Translations under genes and position numbers: made by a program
In this document: positions 1 through 5,243 of the stretch, one piece after another
How the letters are laid out: each line of letters begins with the position of its first letter
Numbering within the stretch: position 1 is the stretch's first letter
The notes under the pieces: model-generated
Databases searched by the model: none
Seen by the model: the letters and a program-made list of their open reading frames with translations, nothing else
What the model was told of the DNA's origin: nothing
Source of the DNA: an uncultured Ruminiclostridium sp.
GTDB taxonomy: Bacteria > Bacillota > Clostridia > Oscillospirales > Ruminococcaceae
Direction: 5' to 3'
Assembly (NCBI GenBank): GCA_910585505.1
Contig: CAJUFF010000169.1
Span: 1-5,243, forward strand
Length of the DNA: 5,243 nt

Positions 1-1
1 G

Positions 2-79
2 TATTTCAAGGAGTTTTGGGCAAAAATGACGGAAAAGATGCAAGCGTATGCGCGGTGTTGCCTTATGTATATTTGCTGA
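2..79 (+). CDS. Possible 3' end of an upstream gene (partial)
   Basis: The frame starting at base 2 is open from the window edge to a TGA at 77-79 and would give a 25-residue C-terminal tail beginning YFKEFWAKMTEK. GC is 45% over bases 1-60 and falls to 25% over 61-120, which fits coding DNA ending near here. Third codon positions are also fairly GC-rich (14 of 25). A second frame, from base 1, is open to the TGA at 133-135, but its predicted tail is Tyr/Leu/Phe-rich and runs through the AT-rich intergenic stretch, so it is less likely. No family can be recognised from so short a tail, and no terminator hairpin is visible after it. Confidence 0.3.
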   Translation, partial: YFKEFWAKMTEKMQAYARCCLMYIC

Positions 80-131
80 AAACCTTTTGTGTTTATTCCT
101 TATATTATTTGCTATTTTTGAAAAAAATCTA

Positions 132-160
132 TTGACAAATCGTTAAAATAATGTTAATAT
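132..160 (+). promoter_or_regulatory. Strong sigma-A promoter of the cimA-leuCDB operon
   Basis: A perfect -35 box TTGACA lies at 132-137. A 17-base spacer separates it from TAATAT at 155-160, which differs from the consensus -10 box at one position. TG at 152-153, one base before the -10 box, makes an extended -10 element. An A-tract at 121-127 just upstream could act as an UP element. The start of transcription is expected about 7 bases after the -10 box, near 165-168, giving a leader of about 200 nt before the cimA start. This is the only convincing promoter seen for the operon. Confidence 0.85.
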
Positions 161-182
161 ATAAATGCAAATTTTCTTGGGA

Positions 183-218
183 ATGATATATTTGGATATT
201 TTATACGATGGCATATGA
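183..218 (+). CDS. Candidate leader peptide, Ile/Leu-rich (11 residues)
   Basis: A short reading frame just after the predicted transcription start encodes MIYLDILYDGI and then TGA at 216-218. Five of its eleven residues are Ile or Leu, the amino acids this operon helps to make, as in leader peptides of ribosome-mediated attenuators. Its stop codon touches the stem-loop that begins at 218. Against it, there is no good Shine-Dalgarno sequence (only GGG at 179-181, too close to the ATG), there is no run of consecutive Ile or Leu codons, and AT-rich DNA encodes Ile, Leu and Tyr often by chance. It is a weak candidate, supported by position and composition only. Confidence 0.25.
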   Translation: MIYLDILYDGI

Positions 219-240
219 TAAGTACGGCCTTCAGTCTTAT
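218..240 (+). promoter_or_regulatory. Leader stem-loop whose loop matches the terminator arm
   Basis: ATAAG (218-222) and AC (224-225) pair with GT (234-235) and CTTAT (236-240), giving 7 base pairs with T223 bulged. The 8-base loop GGCCTTCA (226-233) can pair fully (six Watson-Crick pairs and two G-U) with bases 303-310, the 3' arm of the downstream terminator hairpin. It could therefore act as an antiterminator or pseudoknot partner. The stem is modest and was found by eye, so chance is not excluded. Confidence 0.35.
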
Positions 241-265
241 ATTGGCGTCTGTTAGAAGCGGTATT

Positions 266-289
266 GTGGAAGCAATCAATAGCTTTCAT
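266..289 (+). promoter_or_regulatory. Possible antiterminator hairpin
   Basis: GTGGAAGC (266-273) can pair with GCTTTCAT (282-289) over 8 base pairs, two of them G-U, around the loop 274-281. This uses most of the 5' arm of the terminator at 281-310, so the two structures exclude each other. Competing hairpins of this kind are the hallmark of attenuators. What would switch between them is not visible in the sequence. Confidence 0.35.
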
Positions 290-316
290 CTCTTTTTTGA
301 GGTGAAGGTTATTTTT
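281..316 (+). terminator. Intrinsic terminator (attenuator) in the cimA leader
   Basis: Bases 281-292 (AGCTTTCATCTC) pair with 299-310 (GAGGTGAAGGTT) in an uninterrupted 12-bp stem that includes three G-U pairs, closing a TTTTTT loop (293-298). A T-rich tail, ATTTTTG, follows at 311-317. It lies about 115 nt after the predicted transcription start and about 50 nt before the cimA ATG, with no gene ending just before it. It is therefore placed to stop transcription before the operon instead of ending an upstream gene. The stem is not GC-rich and the T tract is interrupted, so termination may be partial. Confidence 0.6.
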
Positions 317-365
317 GTATTCGACTCTTAAACAGTAAAGGAATAAACAAAGAGGAACAGGGGAA

Positions 366-1982
366 ATGCAAAAGATAGATATATTTGATTCTACCCTTCG
401 TGACGGAGCACAGGGAGAAGGAATCAGCTTTTCGGTAGACGATAAGCTGAAAATACTTCAAAGGCTGGATGATTTCGGGGTCTCTTTTGTCGAAGCGGGA
501 AACCCCGGTTCAAATCCCAAGGATCTTGATTTTTTTAAAAGGGCAAGGTCTCTTAAGTTAAATAATACAAAATTGGTGGCATTCGGTTCCACAAGAAGAA
601 AAGATGTTTCGGTGGAAAATGACGATAACGTTAAAGCCATACTTGACGCCGATACCGAATATACGGCGGTTTTCGGGAAAAGCTGGCAGCTTCATACCGA
701 GACTATATTAAACGTTTCTCCCAATGAAAACCTATCTATGATAAGAGATACCCTGAGCTTTCTTAAACAAAACGGGCGTAAGGTTATATTTGACGCGGAG
801 CACTTCTTTGACGGCTACAAGTACAGTCCGGAATTCGCATTGTCGGTGCTTAAGACCGCTGAAAGTGCAGGAGCGGATTTGATAGTGCTGTGCGATACAA
901 ACGGAGGCTGTTTTCCAGATGAAATCGGACGTATAACCGAAGAGGCGGTCAAGGCCTCCTGTGTTTCCATAGGTATACACTGTCACAATGATATCGGCTG
1001 TGCCGTAGCTTGCAGCATAGCGGCGATTAAGGCGGGAGCGGTTCACGTTCAGGGTACATTTATAGGAATAGGAGAACGCTGCGGAAACGCCAATCTTTCT
1101 ACTCTTATTCCGGATCTTCAATTGAAGCTGGGCTACAACTGTGTTCCGGACGGGAGCGCGGATAAGCTTACCGAAACCGCACGCTATATTGCTGAAATAG
1201 CTAACGTAAAACTGTCGGGTAGTATGCCCTATGTGGGAAGAAACGCTTTCGGACATAAAGGCGGAATGCACGCCGACGGAGTGGCTAAGACCCCGAAAAG
1301 CTTTGAGCATATTCCACCCGAATGCGTGGGTAACTCAAGAAGCTTTCTTCTGTCGGAGGTAAGCGGAAAAAGCACCGTTTTATCCAAACTTAAAAGCTTT
1401 GACAGCAAGCTTGACAAATCCAGTCCCGAAACCTCCCGAATATTAGCCCGTCTTAAGGAGCTTGAGAGCGCCGGTTATCAGTTTGAGGCAGCGGGAGCAA
1501 GCTTTGAACTGTTAGTGCTTAAGGAATTGGGAAGATTTTTGCCTTTTTTTAAAATAGAGCATTTTCATGTTATATCCACTCAAAGCTATGATGTCAACGA
1601 AATTAACAAAGCCAATGCCATGGTTAAAATAAAAGTGGGAAGCAGATACGAAATAACCGCCGACGAGGGTGACGGTCCGGTCAACGCCATTGACAGAGCT
1701 TTGAGAAAAGCGTTGGAGGTGTTTTATCCTCAGCTCAGAAAAACGCATCTTGTGGACTATAAAGTAAGAGTAATCGCTGCGGGTGACAGTACCGCCGCTA
1801 TTACAAGAGTGCTTATAGAAAGCACCGACGGAGAAAAGGTCTGGACTACCGTGGGCGCTTCAAAGGATATTATTGACGCCAGTTTAAAAGCGCTTCTTGA
1901 TTCGATTGAATACTTTCTGCATATAAAAGCGGAAGAAGCGCGAAAACCGACTTCCGGTAAAACAGGTGAAAGGAAAAGATAA
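366..1982 (+). CDS. cimA: (R)-citramalate synthase CimA
   Basis: This cytoplasmic enzyme condenses pyruvate with acetyl-CoA to (R)-citramalate, the first step of the threonine-independent route to 2-oxobutyrate and isoleucine. The 538 residues match full-length CimA-type enzymes. The N-terminal HMGL/LeuA-type TIM barrel shows LRDGAQGEG at 11-19, the CimA-like segments FGSTRRK (73-79) and FGKSWQLH (103-110), DAEHFFDGYK (143-152), the metal-binding HCHND (205-209) and GERCGNANL (236-244). HKGGMHADGV follows at 297-306. Residues from about 400 to 520 form the LeuA-type C-terminal regulatory domain, often the site of end-product inhibition. The ATG follows AGAGGA (351-356) by 9 bases. It heads the operon and ends 3 bases before leuC. 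A 2-isopropylmalate synthase role is less likely because these segments follow the CimA branch. The substrate is inferred from family resemblance. Confidence 0.92.
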   Translation: MQKIDIFDSTLRDGAQGEGISFSVDDKLKILQRLDDFGVSFVEAGNPGSNPKDLDFFKRARSLKLNNTKLVAFGSTRRKDVSVENDDNVKAILDADTEYTAVFGKSWQLHTETILNVSPNENLSMIRDTLSFLKQNGRKVIFDAEHFFDGYKYSPEFALSVLKTAESAGADLIVLCDTNGGCFPDEIGRITEEAVKASCVSIGIHCHNDIGCAVACSIAAIKAGAVHVQGTFIGIGERCGNANLSTLIPDLQLKLGYNCVPDGSADKLTETARYIAEIANVKLSGSMPYVGRNAFGHKGGMHADGVAKTPKSFEHIPPECVGNSRSFLLSEVSGKSTVLSKLKSFDSKLDKSSPETSRILARLKELESAGYQFEAAGASFELLVLKELGRFLPFFKIEHFHVISTQSYDVNEINKANAMVKIKVGSRYEITADEGDGPVNAIDRALRKALEVFYPQLRKTHLVDYKVRVIAAGDSTAAITRVLIESTDGEKVWTTVGASKDIIDASLKALLDSIEYFLHIKAEEARKPTSGKTGERKR

Positions 1983-1985
1983 ACT

Positions 1986-3242
1986 ATGGGCATGACTATG
2001 AGTCAGAAAATTCTCGCGAAGCACGCGGGACTTTCCGAGGTCAGCGAGGGTCAGCTTATAAAAGCAAAACTCGATATGGTTTTGGCCAATGACATAACCG
2101 GCCCCGTCGCAATAAACGAATTTAATAAAGCGGGCTTTTGCGGCATATTTGATAAAAGCAGAATAAGTCTTGTAATGGATCATTTTGTTCCCAACAAGGA
2201 CATTAAGGCAGCAGCTCAGTGTAAGCAGTGCCGCGAGTTTGCCGGAAAATACGATATTGTAAATTTCTACGATGCGGGGGAAATGGGTATAGAACATGCT
2301 TTGCTTCCCGAAAAAGGGCTTATAGCTCCAGGTGAGCTTTGTATCGGAGCTGACAGTCATACCTGTACCTATGGAGCCTTGGGCGCCTTTTCTACCGGCG
2401 TAGGATCAACCGATATGGCCGCTGGCATGGCTTCGGGAGAAGCGTGGTTCAAGGTTCCCGCTGCAATACGCTTCAATCTTTACGGAAAGCTTAGAAAATA
2501 CGTCAGCGGAAAAGACGTTATTCTGCACATTATAGGGAAAATAGGCGTTGACGGCGCTTTGTACAAAAGTATGGAGTTTGGCGGAGACGGCTTGTCCGCG
2601 CTGTCTGTTGACGATCGTCTTTGTATGGCGAATATGGCGATAGAGGCGGGAGCAAAAAACGGTATTTTTGAAGTTGACAATATTACGCTTAAATATGTAA
2701 ACGAGAGGGTAAAAAGAGGATACGAATGCTTTACCGCCGATGATGACGCAATTTACTGCGAGACATACGATATAGACTTAAGTGAAATAAAACAAACGGT
2801 GGCCTTTCCTCATCTTCCGGAAAACACGCGTACCGAAGAAGACTTTGGTGATATAAAGATAGATCAGGCAGTAATAGGCTCTTGCACCAACGGCAGAATC
2901 AGCGATATGATAGCAGCCGCCGAAGTGTTTAAGGGAAAGCATGTGGCAAAGGGAGTACGCTGCATAGTTATTCCGGCGACTCAAAAAGTATATCTGGAAT
3001 GTGTCAGAATGGGTCTGGCTGAAATATTCATAAACGCAGGCTGCGTATTTTCCACTCCTACATGCGGTCCATGTCTTGGTGGGCATATGGGGATTTTGGC
3101 GGCCGGAGAAAGGGCTATATCTACCACAAATCGTAATTTTGTCGGCAGAATGGGACATCCCGAAAGCGAAGTTTATTTAGCAAGTCCCACGGTTGCTGCC
3201 GCAAGTGCGGCAGCGGGAAAAATTATGGGATATAACGGATAA
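1986..3242 (+). CDS. leuC: 3-isopropylmalate dehydratase, large subunit LeuC
   Basis: With LeuD it forms the [4Fe-4S] isomerase that converts 2-isopropylmalate to 3-isopropylmalate for leucine. In citramalate pathways it also converts citramalate through citraconate to beta-methylmalate. At 418 residues it belongs to the shorter LeuC/homoaconitase-type group found in clostridia and archaea, rather than the roughly 466-residue enterobacterial form. The cluster ligands are visible as C300 in IGSCTNGR and C360 and C363 in CGPCLGG. Other family segments are GADSHTCTYG (121-130), GVGSTDMA (138-145) and the C-terminal NRNFVGRMGHPES (382-394). The first of three nearby in-frame ATGs is chosen because homologues begin MGMT and AAAGGA (1969-1974) is 11 bases upstream. 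ATGs at 1992 and 1998 are possible but less likely. It lies 3 bases after cimA. Confidence 0.96.
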   Translation: MGMTMSQKILAKHAGLSEVSEGQLIKAKLDMVLANDITGPVAINEFNKAGFCGIFDKSRISLVMDHFVPNKDIKAAAQCKQCREFAGKYDIVNFYDAGEMGIEHALLPEKGLIAPGELCIGADSHTCTYGALGAFSTGVGSTDMAAGMASGEAWFKVPAAIRFNLYGKLRKYVSGKDVILHIIGKIGVDGALYKSMEFGGDGLSALSVDDRLCMANMAIEAGAKNGIFEVDNITLKYVNERVKRGYECFTADDDAIYCETYDIDLSEIKQTVAFPHLPENTRTEEDFGDIKIDQAVIGSCTNGRISDMIAAAEVFKGKHVAKGVRCIVIPATQKVYLECVRMGLAEIFINAGCVFSTPTCGPCLGGHMGILAAGERAISTTNRNFVGRMGHPESEVYLASPTVAAASAAAGKIMGYNG

Positions 3243-3289
3243 TTCCGCAAAGAATATCATTGGATTTTTACCAAGTCATTAAAAGAATG

Positions 3290-3295
3290 AAAGGA
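3290..3295 (+). promoter_or_regulatory. Ribosome binding site fixing the Dabb gene start
   Basis: AAAGGA lies 9 bases before the ATG at 3305, ideal spacing. Starts further upstream in the same frame (TTG at 3260, ATG at 3287) have no such site, and they would add residues that Dabb proteins lack. Confidence 0.7.
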
Positions 3296-3304
3296 ACTGA
3301 CATT

Positions 3305-3604
3305 ATGCTCACTCACATTTCTCTTGTGAAATTTAAATCCGAGATGACGGAAAGCGACAAAAGAATCTCGGCGGTCAAATTGAAGGAGGGTTTGGAAAAG
3401 CTTTCCGGAAAAATAGACGGTCTTGTGGAGATAAAAGCGGAAAATCTTCTCTTAGACAGTTCTACCGCAGATATGCTTATTATTTCAAAATTTACAGGAA
3501 AACCGGCTCTGGAAAGATATAACAACAGTCCGTTGCTTTTTAATGTACAAAATATTCTCAATAATGTGGAACGGCTTGATACGGCGGATTTTATCATTAC
3601 GTAA
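3305..3604 (+). CDS. Dabb-family (stress-responsive A/B barrel) small protein
   Basis: The 99-residue protein starts MLTHISLVKFK, the usual first strand of the Dabb dimeric alpha/beta-barrel fold. It continues with KLKEGLEKLSGKIDGL (about 26-41), a strand with LIISKF (about 58-63), and ALERYNNSPLLFNV (about 68-81), where the family usually has a similar 'ALxxYxxHPxH' segment. The histidine of that segment appears to be replaced here by Leu or Phe. Length and order fit a complete single-domain protein of the cytoplasm. Family members are mostly uncharacterised; some are stress proteins and a few plant and fungal ones are cyclases. It sits 62 bases after leuC and 25 before leuD, with its own ribosome binding site, splitting a gene pair that is normally adjacent. 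A link to the isomerase is inferred only from this position. No transmembrane or signal segment is visible. Confidence 0.8.
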   Translation: MLTHISLVKFKSEMTESDKRISAVKLKEGLEKLSGKIDGLVEIKAENLLLDSSTADMLIISKFTGKPALERYNNSPLLFNVQNILNNVERLDTADFIIT

Positions 3605-3629
3605 CTAATGCGGGAAAGGATTTGATAAA

Positions 3630-4121
3630 ATGAGCAAACTTGCAGCGCGCGGTATCGTGCATAAATACGGGAATAATGTGGATACTGACGTTATTATTCC
3701 CGCCAGATACCTGAATACCTCCGATCCCAAGGAACTGGCGTCTCACTGTATGGAGGACATCGACAAGGAATTTGTGAATAAGGTAAAACGCGGTGACATT
3801 ATTGTGGGAAAAGATAACTTCGGCTGCGGAAGTTCCCGCGAACACGCTCCCATTGCCATAAAGGAAAGCGGAATATCCTGTGTTATCGCTTGTACCTTCG
3901 CGAGAATATTCTACCGCAACGCCATAAATATCGGACTCCCGATTTTAGAATGTTCCCAAGCTGCAAATGAAATAAAAGCGGGCGACGAAGTGGATATTAA
4001 CTTTGACTCCGGAAGGATTACCGATATAACAACCGGAAGAGTTTATACCGCAGAACCGTTTCCGGATTTTATAAAGGATATTATTGATAAAGGCGGACTC
4101 CTTAATTCCATAAAAAAGTAA
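3630..4121 (+). CDS. leuD: 3-isopropylmalate dehydratase, small subunit LeuD
   Basis: This is the small swivel-domain subunit that completes the active site of the LeuCD isomerase. At 163 residues it is the short form that pairs with the 418-residue type of LeuC. Family signatures are NVDTDVIIPARYL (16-28) and the substrate-binding NFGCGSSREHAP (63-74), followed by ARIFYRNAINIGLP (91-104). The loop after the first strand reads YLNT (27-30). In archaeal relatives this loop helps to decide between isopropylmalate and homoaconitate-type substrates, so it is a useful place to compare. AAAGGA (3615-3620) lies 9 bases before the ATG. The TAA stop is immediately followed by the ATG of the acetyltransferase gene, so the two are probably translationally coupled. 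Confidence 0.96.
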   Translation: MSKLAARGIVHKYGNNVDTDVIIPARYLNTSDPKELASHCMEDIDKEFVNKVKRGDIIVGKDNFGCGSSREHAPIAIKESGISCVIACTFARIFYRNAINIGLPILECSQAANEIKAGDEVDINFDSGRITDITTGRVYTAEPFPDFIKDIIDKGGLLNSIKK

Positions 4122-4637
4122 ATGAATAAGGAAGTATTTATAAGACCTGCTGAGATATCCGACGCGGAAATGATGTCTGAGGTTGTGGCGGAATCATGGA
4201 AAATCGCTTACGGCAGTCTTATTTCCGAAGATGATATGAAACTTTTCACTAATTTGCCAAGGCGTGAATATCTGTTTAAGAATCGCATTTCAAAAGGGGA
4301 TTTAATATATACCTTGCTTTTGGATGACAAAATAGTGGGTGTTTGCTCAACGCAAAGATATGAAAACAGCGATTTTAAGGATGCCGCCGAAATAGATCAG
4401 CTTTATCTCGCTCCCTCTGCAATAGGAAAGGGACTGGGCGGAAGGCTTTTGCATTTCTCTCTTGATAGTCTTATAAAAAATGGGTTTAACCAATCCGTTT
4501 TATTCGTTATGGAGGGAAACGTGAGGGCGGAGGGATTTTACAGACATATGGGCTTTATTCCCGACGGATTCTGTCTTGTTTGTGAAAATCTTTCGTGCAA
4601 AAACCGCGCGTTACGGTATATAAAAAAGCTTTTATAA
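4122..4637 (+). CDS. GNAT-family N-acetyltransferase, substrate unknown
   Basis: The 171-residue protein has the GNAT layout: N-terminal IRPAEISDAEMM (7-18), a central strand pair with DDKIVGVCS (68-76), motif A EIDQLYLAPSAIGKGLGGRLL (90-110) whose IGKGLG loop binds the acetyl-CoA pyrophosphate, and motif B NVRAEGFYRHMGF (133-145). These indicate an active acyl-CoA transferase of the cytoplasm. The acceptor cannot be told from sequence; it could be a small amine, an antibiotic-like compound or a protein amino group. Its ATG directly abuts the leuD TAA with no overlap, and no good Shine-Dalgarno site is seen (only A-rich sequence), which points to translational coupling with leuD. It ends 27 bases before leuB. 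The family is clear; the role in branched-chain synthesis is unknown and it may be a passenger. Confidence 0.85.
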   Translation: MNKEVFIRPAEISDAEMMSEVVAESWKIAYGSLISEDDMKLFTNLPRREYLFKNRISKGDLIYTLLLDDKIVGVCSTQRYENSDFKDAAEIDQLYLAPSAIGKGLGGRLLHFSLDSLIKNGFNQSVLFVMEGNVRAEGFYRHMGFIPDGFCLVCENLSCKNRALRYIKKLL

Positions 4638-4644
4638 TACCGGA

Positions 4645-4652
4645 AAGAAAGG
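4645..4652 (+). promoter_or_regulatory. Ribosome binding site of leuB
   Basis: GAAAGAAAGG-type purine sequence ending at 4652 lies 12 bases before the ATG at 4665. An in-frame TTG at 4653 touches this site and cannot use it, so the ATG is preferred. The resulting start MTKNIAVIKGDGIGPE is typical of LeuB. The spacing is somewhat long. Confidence 0.55.
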
Positions 4653-4664
4653 TTGCATAAGAAA

Positions 4665-5196
4665 ATGACAAAGAACATAGCAGTTATAAAAGGAGACGGA
4701 ATCGGTCCCGAAATAATAGAGGAAACCGTTAAGGTTTTAAATGTTGTCGCCGAAAAATTTTGCCACATTTTTAAATATACTTATGTTTTAATGGGAGGAA
4801 TAGCCATTGACGAAACCGGAGAACCGCTTCCAAAGGAAACCGTAGAAAAGTGCCTTGCTTCCGACAGTGTTTTGCTTGGCGCCGTTGGCGGCCCAAAATG
4901 GGATAAGGGGGACGGGAGCAAGCGTCCTGAAGCTGGACTTTTGGGGATAAGATCGGCACTGAATTTATTTGCCAACATACGTCCCGCAAAGCTGCTCAAA
5001 CCATTGGCGTCCGCTTGCCCGCTGAAAACTGAGATTACGGATAAAGGTCTTGATCTTGTAATAGTGCGCGAGCTTATCGGCGGAGCTTATTTCGGCGAGA
5101 AGAGAACATTTACCGATGAAAAGGGAAACAAAACCGCTTCCGATTTGATGATATACAGCGATTACGAGATCGAAAGAATCTGCCGCGTTGCCTTTG
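4665..5196 (+). CDS. leuB: 3-isopropylmalate dehydrogenase LeuB, 3' half missing
   Basis: LeuB is the NAD-dependent dehydrogenase that oxidises and decarboxylates 3-isopropylmalate to 2-oxoisocaproate for leucine. In citramalate pathways it also turns beta-methylmalate into 2-oxobutyrate for isoleucine. The visible part has the N-terminal IKGDGIGPE (8-16), GAVGGPKWD (72-80), the substrate arginines R96 and R106 in GIRSALNLFANIRP, and R135 and Y142 in VRELIGGAYFGE. It ends within YEIERICRVAFE. About 178 residues remain of the usual 350-360, so the catalytic Lys and the Asp residues of the second half are missing. The truncation is not biological: sequencing adapter begins at 5197, and the in-frame TGA at 5217-5219 lies inside it. 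The last residues read as GRAHV are adapter-encoded and must not be annotated. Confidence 0.95.
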
Positions 5197-5243
5197 AGAT
5201 CGGAAGAGCACACGTCTGAACTCCAGTCACGAGATTCCATCTC
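5197..5243 (+). other. Illumina TruSeq adapter contamination
   Basis: From 5197 the sequence reads AGATCGGAAGAGC, followed by ACACGTCTGAACTCCAGTCAC to 5230, the standard TruSeq read-1 adapter in full. The 8 bases at 5231-5238 (GAGATTCC) occupy the index position and, from memory, match TruSeq i7 index D704. ATCTC at 5239-5243 begins the next constant adapter part. The first A may be the A-tail or genomic. The window end therefore comes from a read that ran through a short insert, and true sequence stops at about 5196. Confidence 0.97.

Noticed and set aside
215..331. 38-codon reading frame starting ATG at 215 and running through the terminator
   Set aside because: It has no ribosome binding site, spans the attenuator hairpin including its T-tract, and resembles no known peptide. 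Its length is expected by chance.
165..365. T-box riboswitch for leucine or isoleucine tRNA
   Set aside because: No T-box consensus (GGTGGNACCGCG-like) is present. GTGGAA at 266-271 is a partial match, but its TGGA would need a tRNA discriminator U, whereas Leu and Ile tRNAs normally carry A there. The roughly 115 nt before the terminator is also too short for a normal Stem I.
732..1310. 192-residue minus-strand reading frame inside cimA
   Set aside because: It lies entirely antisense to a well-conserved cimA region, has no recognisable domain, and is explained by codon structure of the real gene.
3243..3304. Terminator or promoter in the 62-base gap between leuC and the Dabb gene
   Set aside because: Only a 4-bp TTGG/CCAA hairpin is visible, with no T-tract after it, and there are no convincing -35 and -10 boxes. 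Readthrough is more likely.
5168..5177. A second adapter-like stretch (AGATCGAAAG)
   Set aside because: It differs from the adapter, and the surrounding codons give the conserved LeuB segment YEIERICRVAFE, so it is genomic.
4965..5240. 91-residue minus-strand reading frame
   Set aside because: Its first residues (MESRDWSSDVCSSDL) are the translated reverse complement of the sequencing adapter, and the rest is antisense to leuB.

Overview
The window holds most of one co-directional (+ strand) amino-acid biosynthesis operon: a citramalate synthase gene (cimA), leuC, a small Dabb-fold gene, leuD, a GNAT acetyltransferase gene, and the first half of leuB. The genes are tightly packed, with gaps of 3, 62, 25, 0 and 27 bases. 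All five complete genes end in TAA and most have AAAGGA-type ribosome binding sites. The proteins (short 418-residue LeuC, 163-residue LeuD, clostridial-style CimA), moderate GC in the genes and AT-rich intergenic DNA suggest a Firmicute of the class Clostridia. That placement is an inference; there is no rRNA or other taxonomic marker here.

Region by region: bases 1-79 may be the tail of an upstream gene (45% GC over the first 60 bases, then 25% over the next 60). Bases 120-160 carry a near-ideal sigma-A promoter with an A-tract, TTGACA, a 17-base spacer and an extended TAATAT box. It is followed by a leader of about 200 nt. The leader holds a short Ile/Leu-rich reading frame, a stem-loop, and a 12-bp hairpin with a T-rich tail that looks like an intrinsic terminator, so the operon is probably controlled by transcription attenuation. 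Bases 366-4637 are the five complete genes. Base 4665 starts leuB, which is cut off after about 178 of the usual 350-360 residues.

How the genes work together: CimA condenses pyruvate and acetyl-CoA to (R)-citramalate. LeuCD isomerises citramalate through citraconate to beta-methylmalate, and also 2-isopropylmalate to 3-isopropylmalate. LeuB oxidatively decarboxylates both products. With cimA at the head, the operon can supply 2-oxobutyrate for isoleucine without threonine deaminase, while leuCDB also serves leucine if a leuA exists elsewhere. The Dabb and GNAT genes are accessory passengers of unknown function.

The last 47 bases (5197-5243) are not biological. They match the Illumina TruSeq read-1 adapter, an 8-base index and the start of the following adapter segment. 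The apparent stop codon of leuB lies in this adapter. I found no undescribed defence, mobile or RNA-guided system. The parts most worth a second look are the leader, the two passenger genes and the adapter end.
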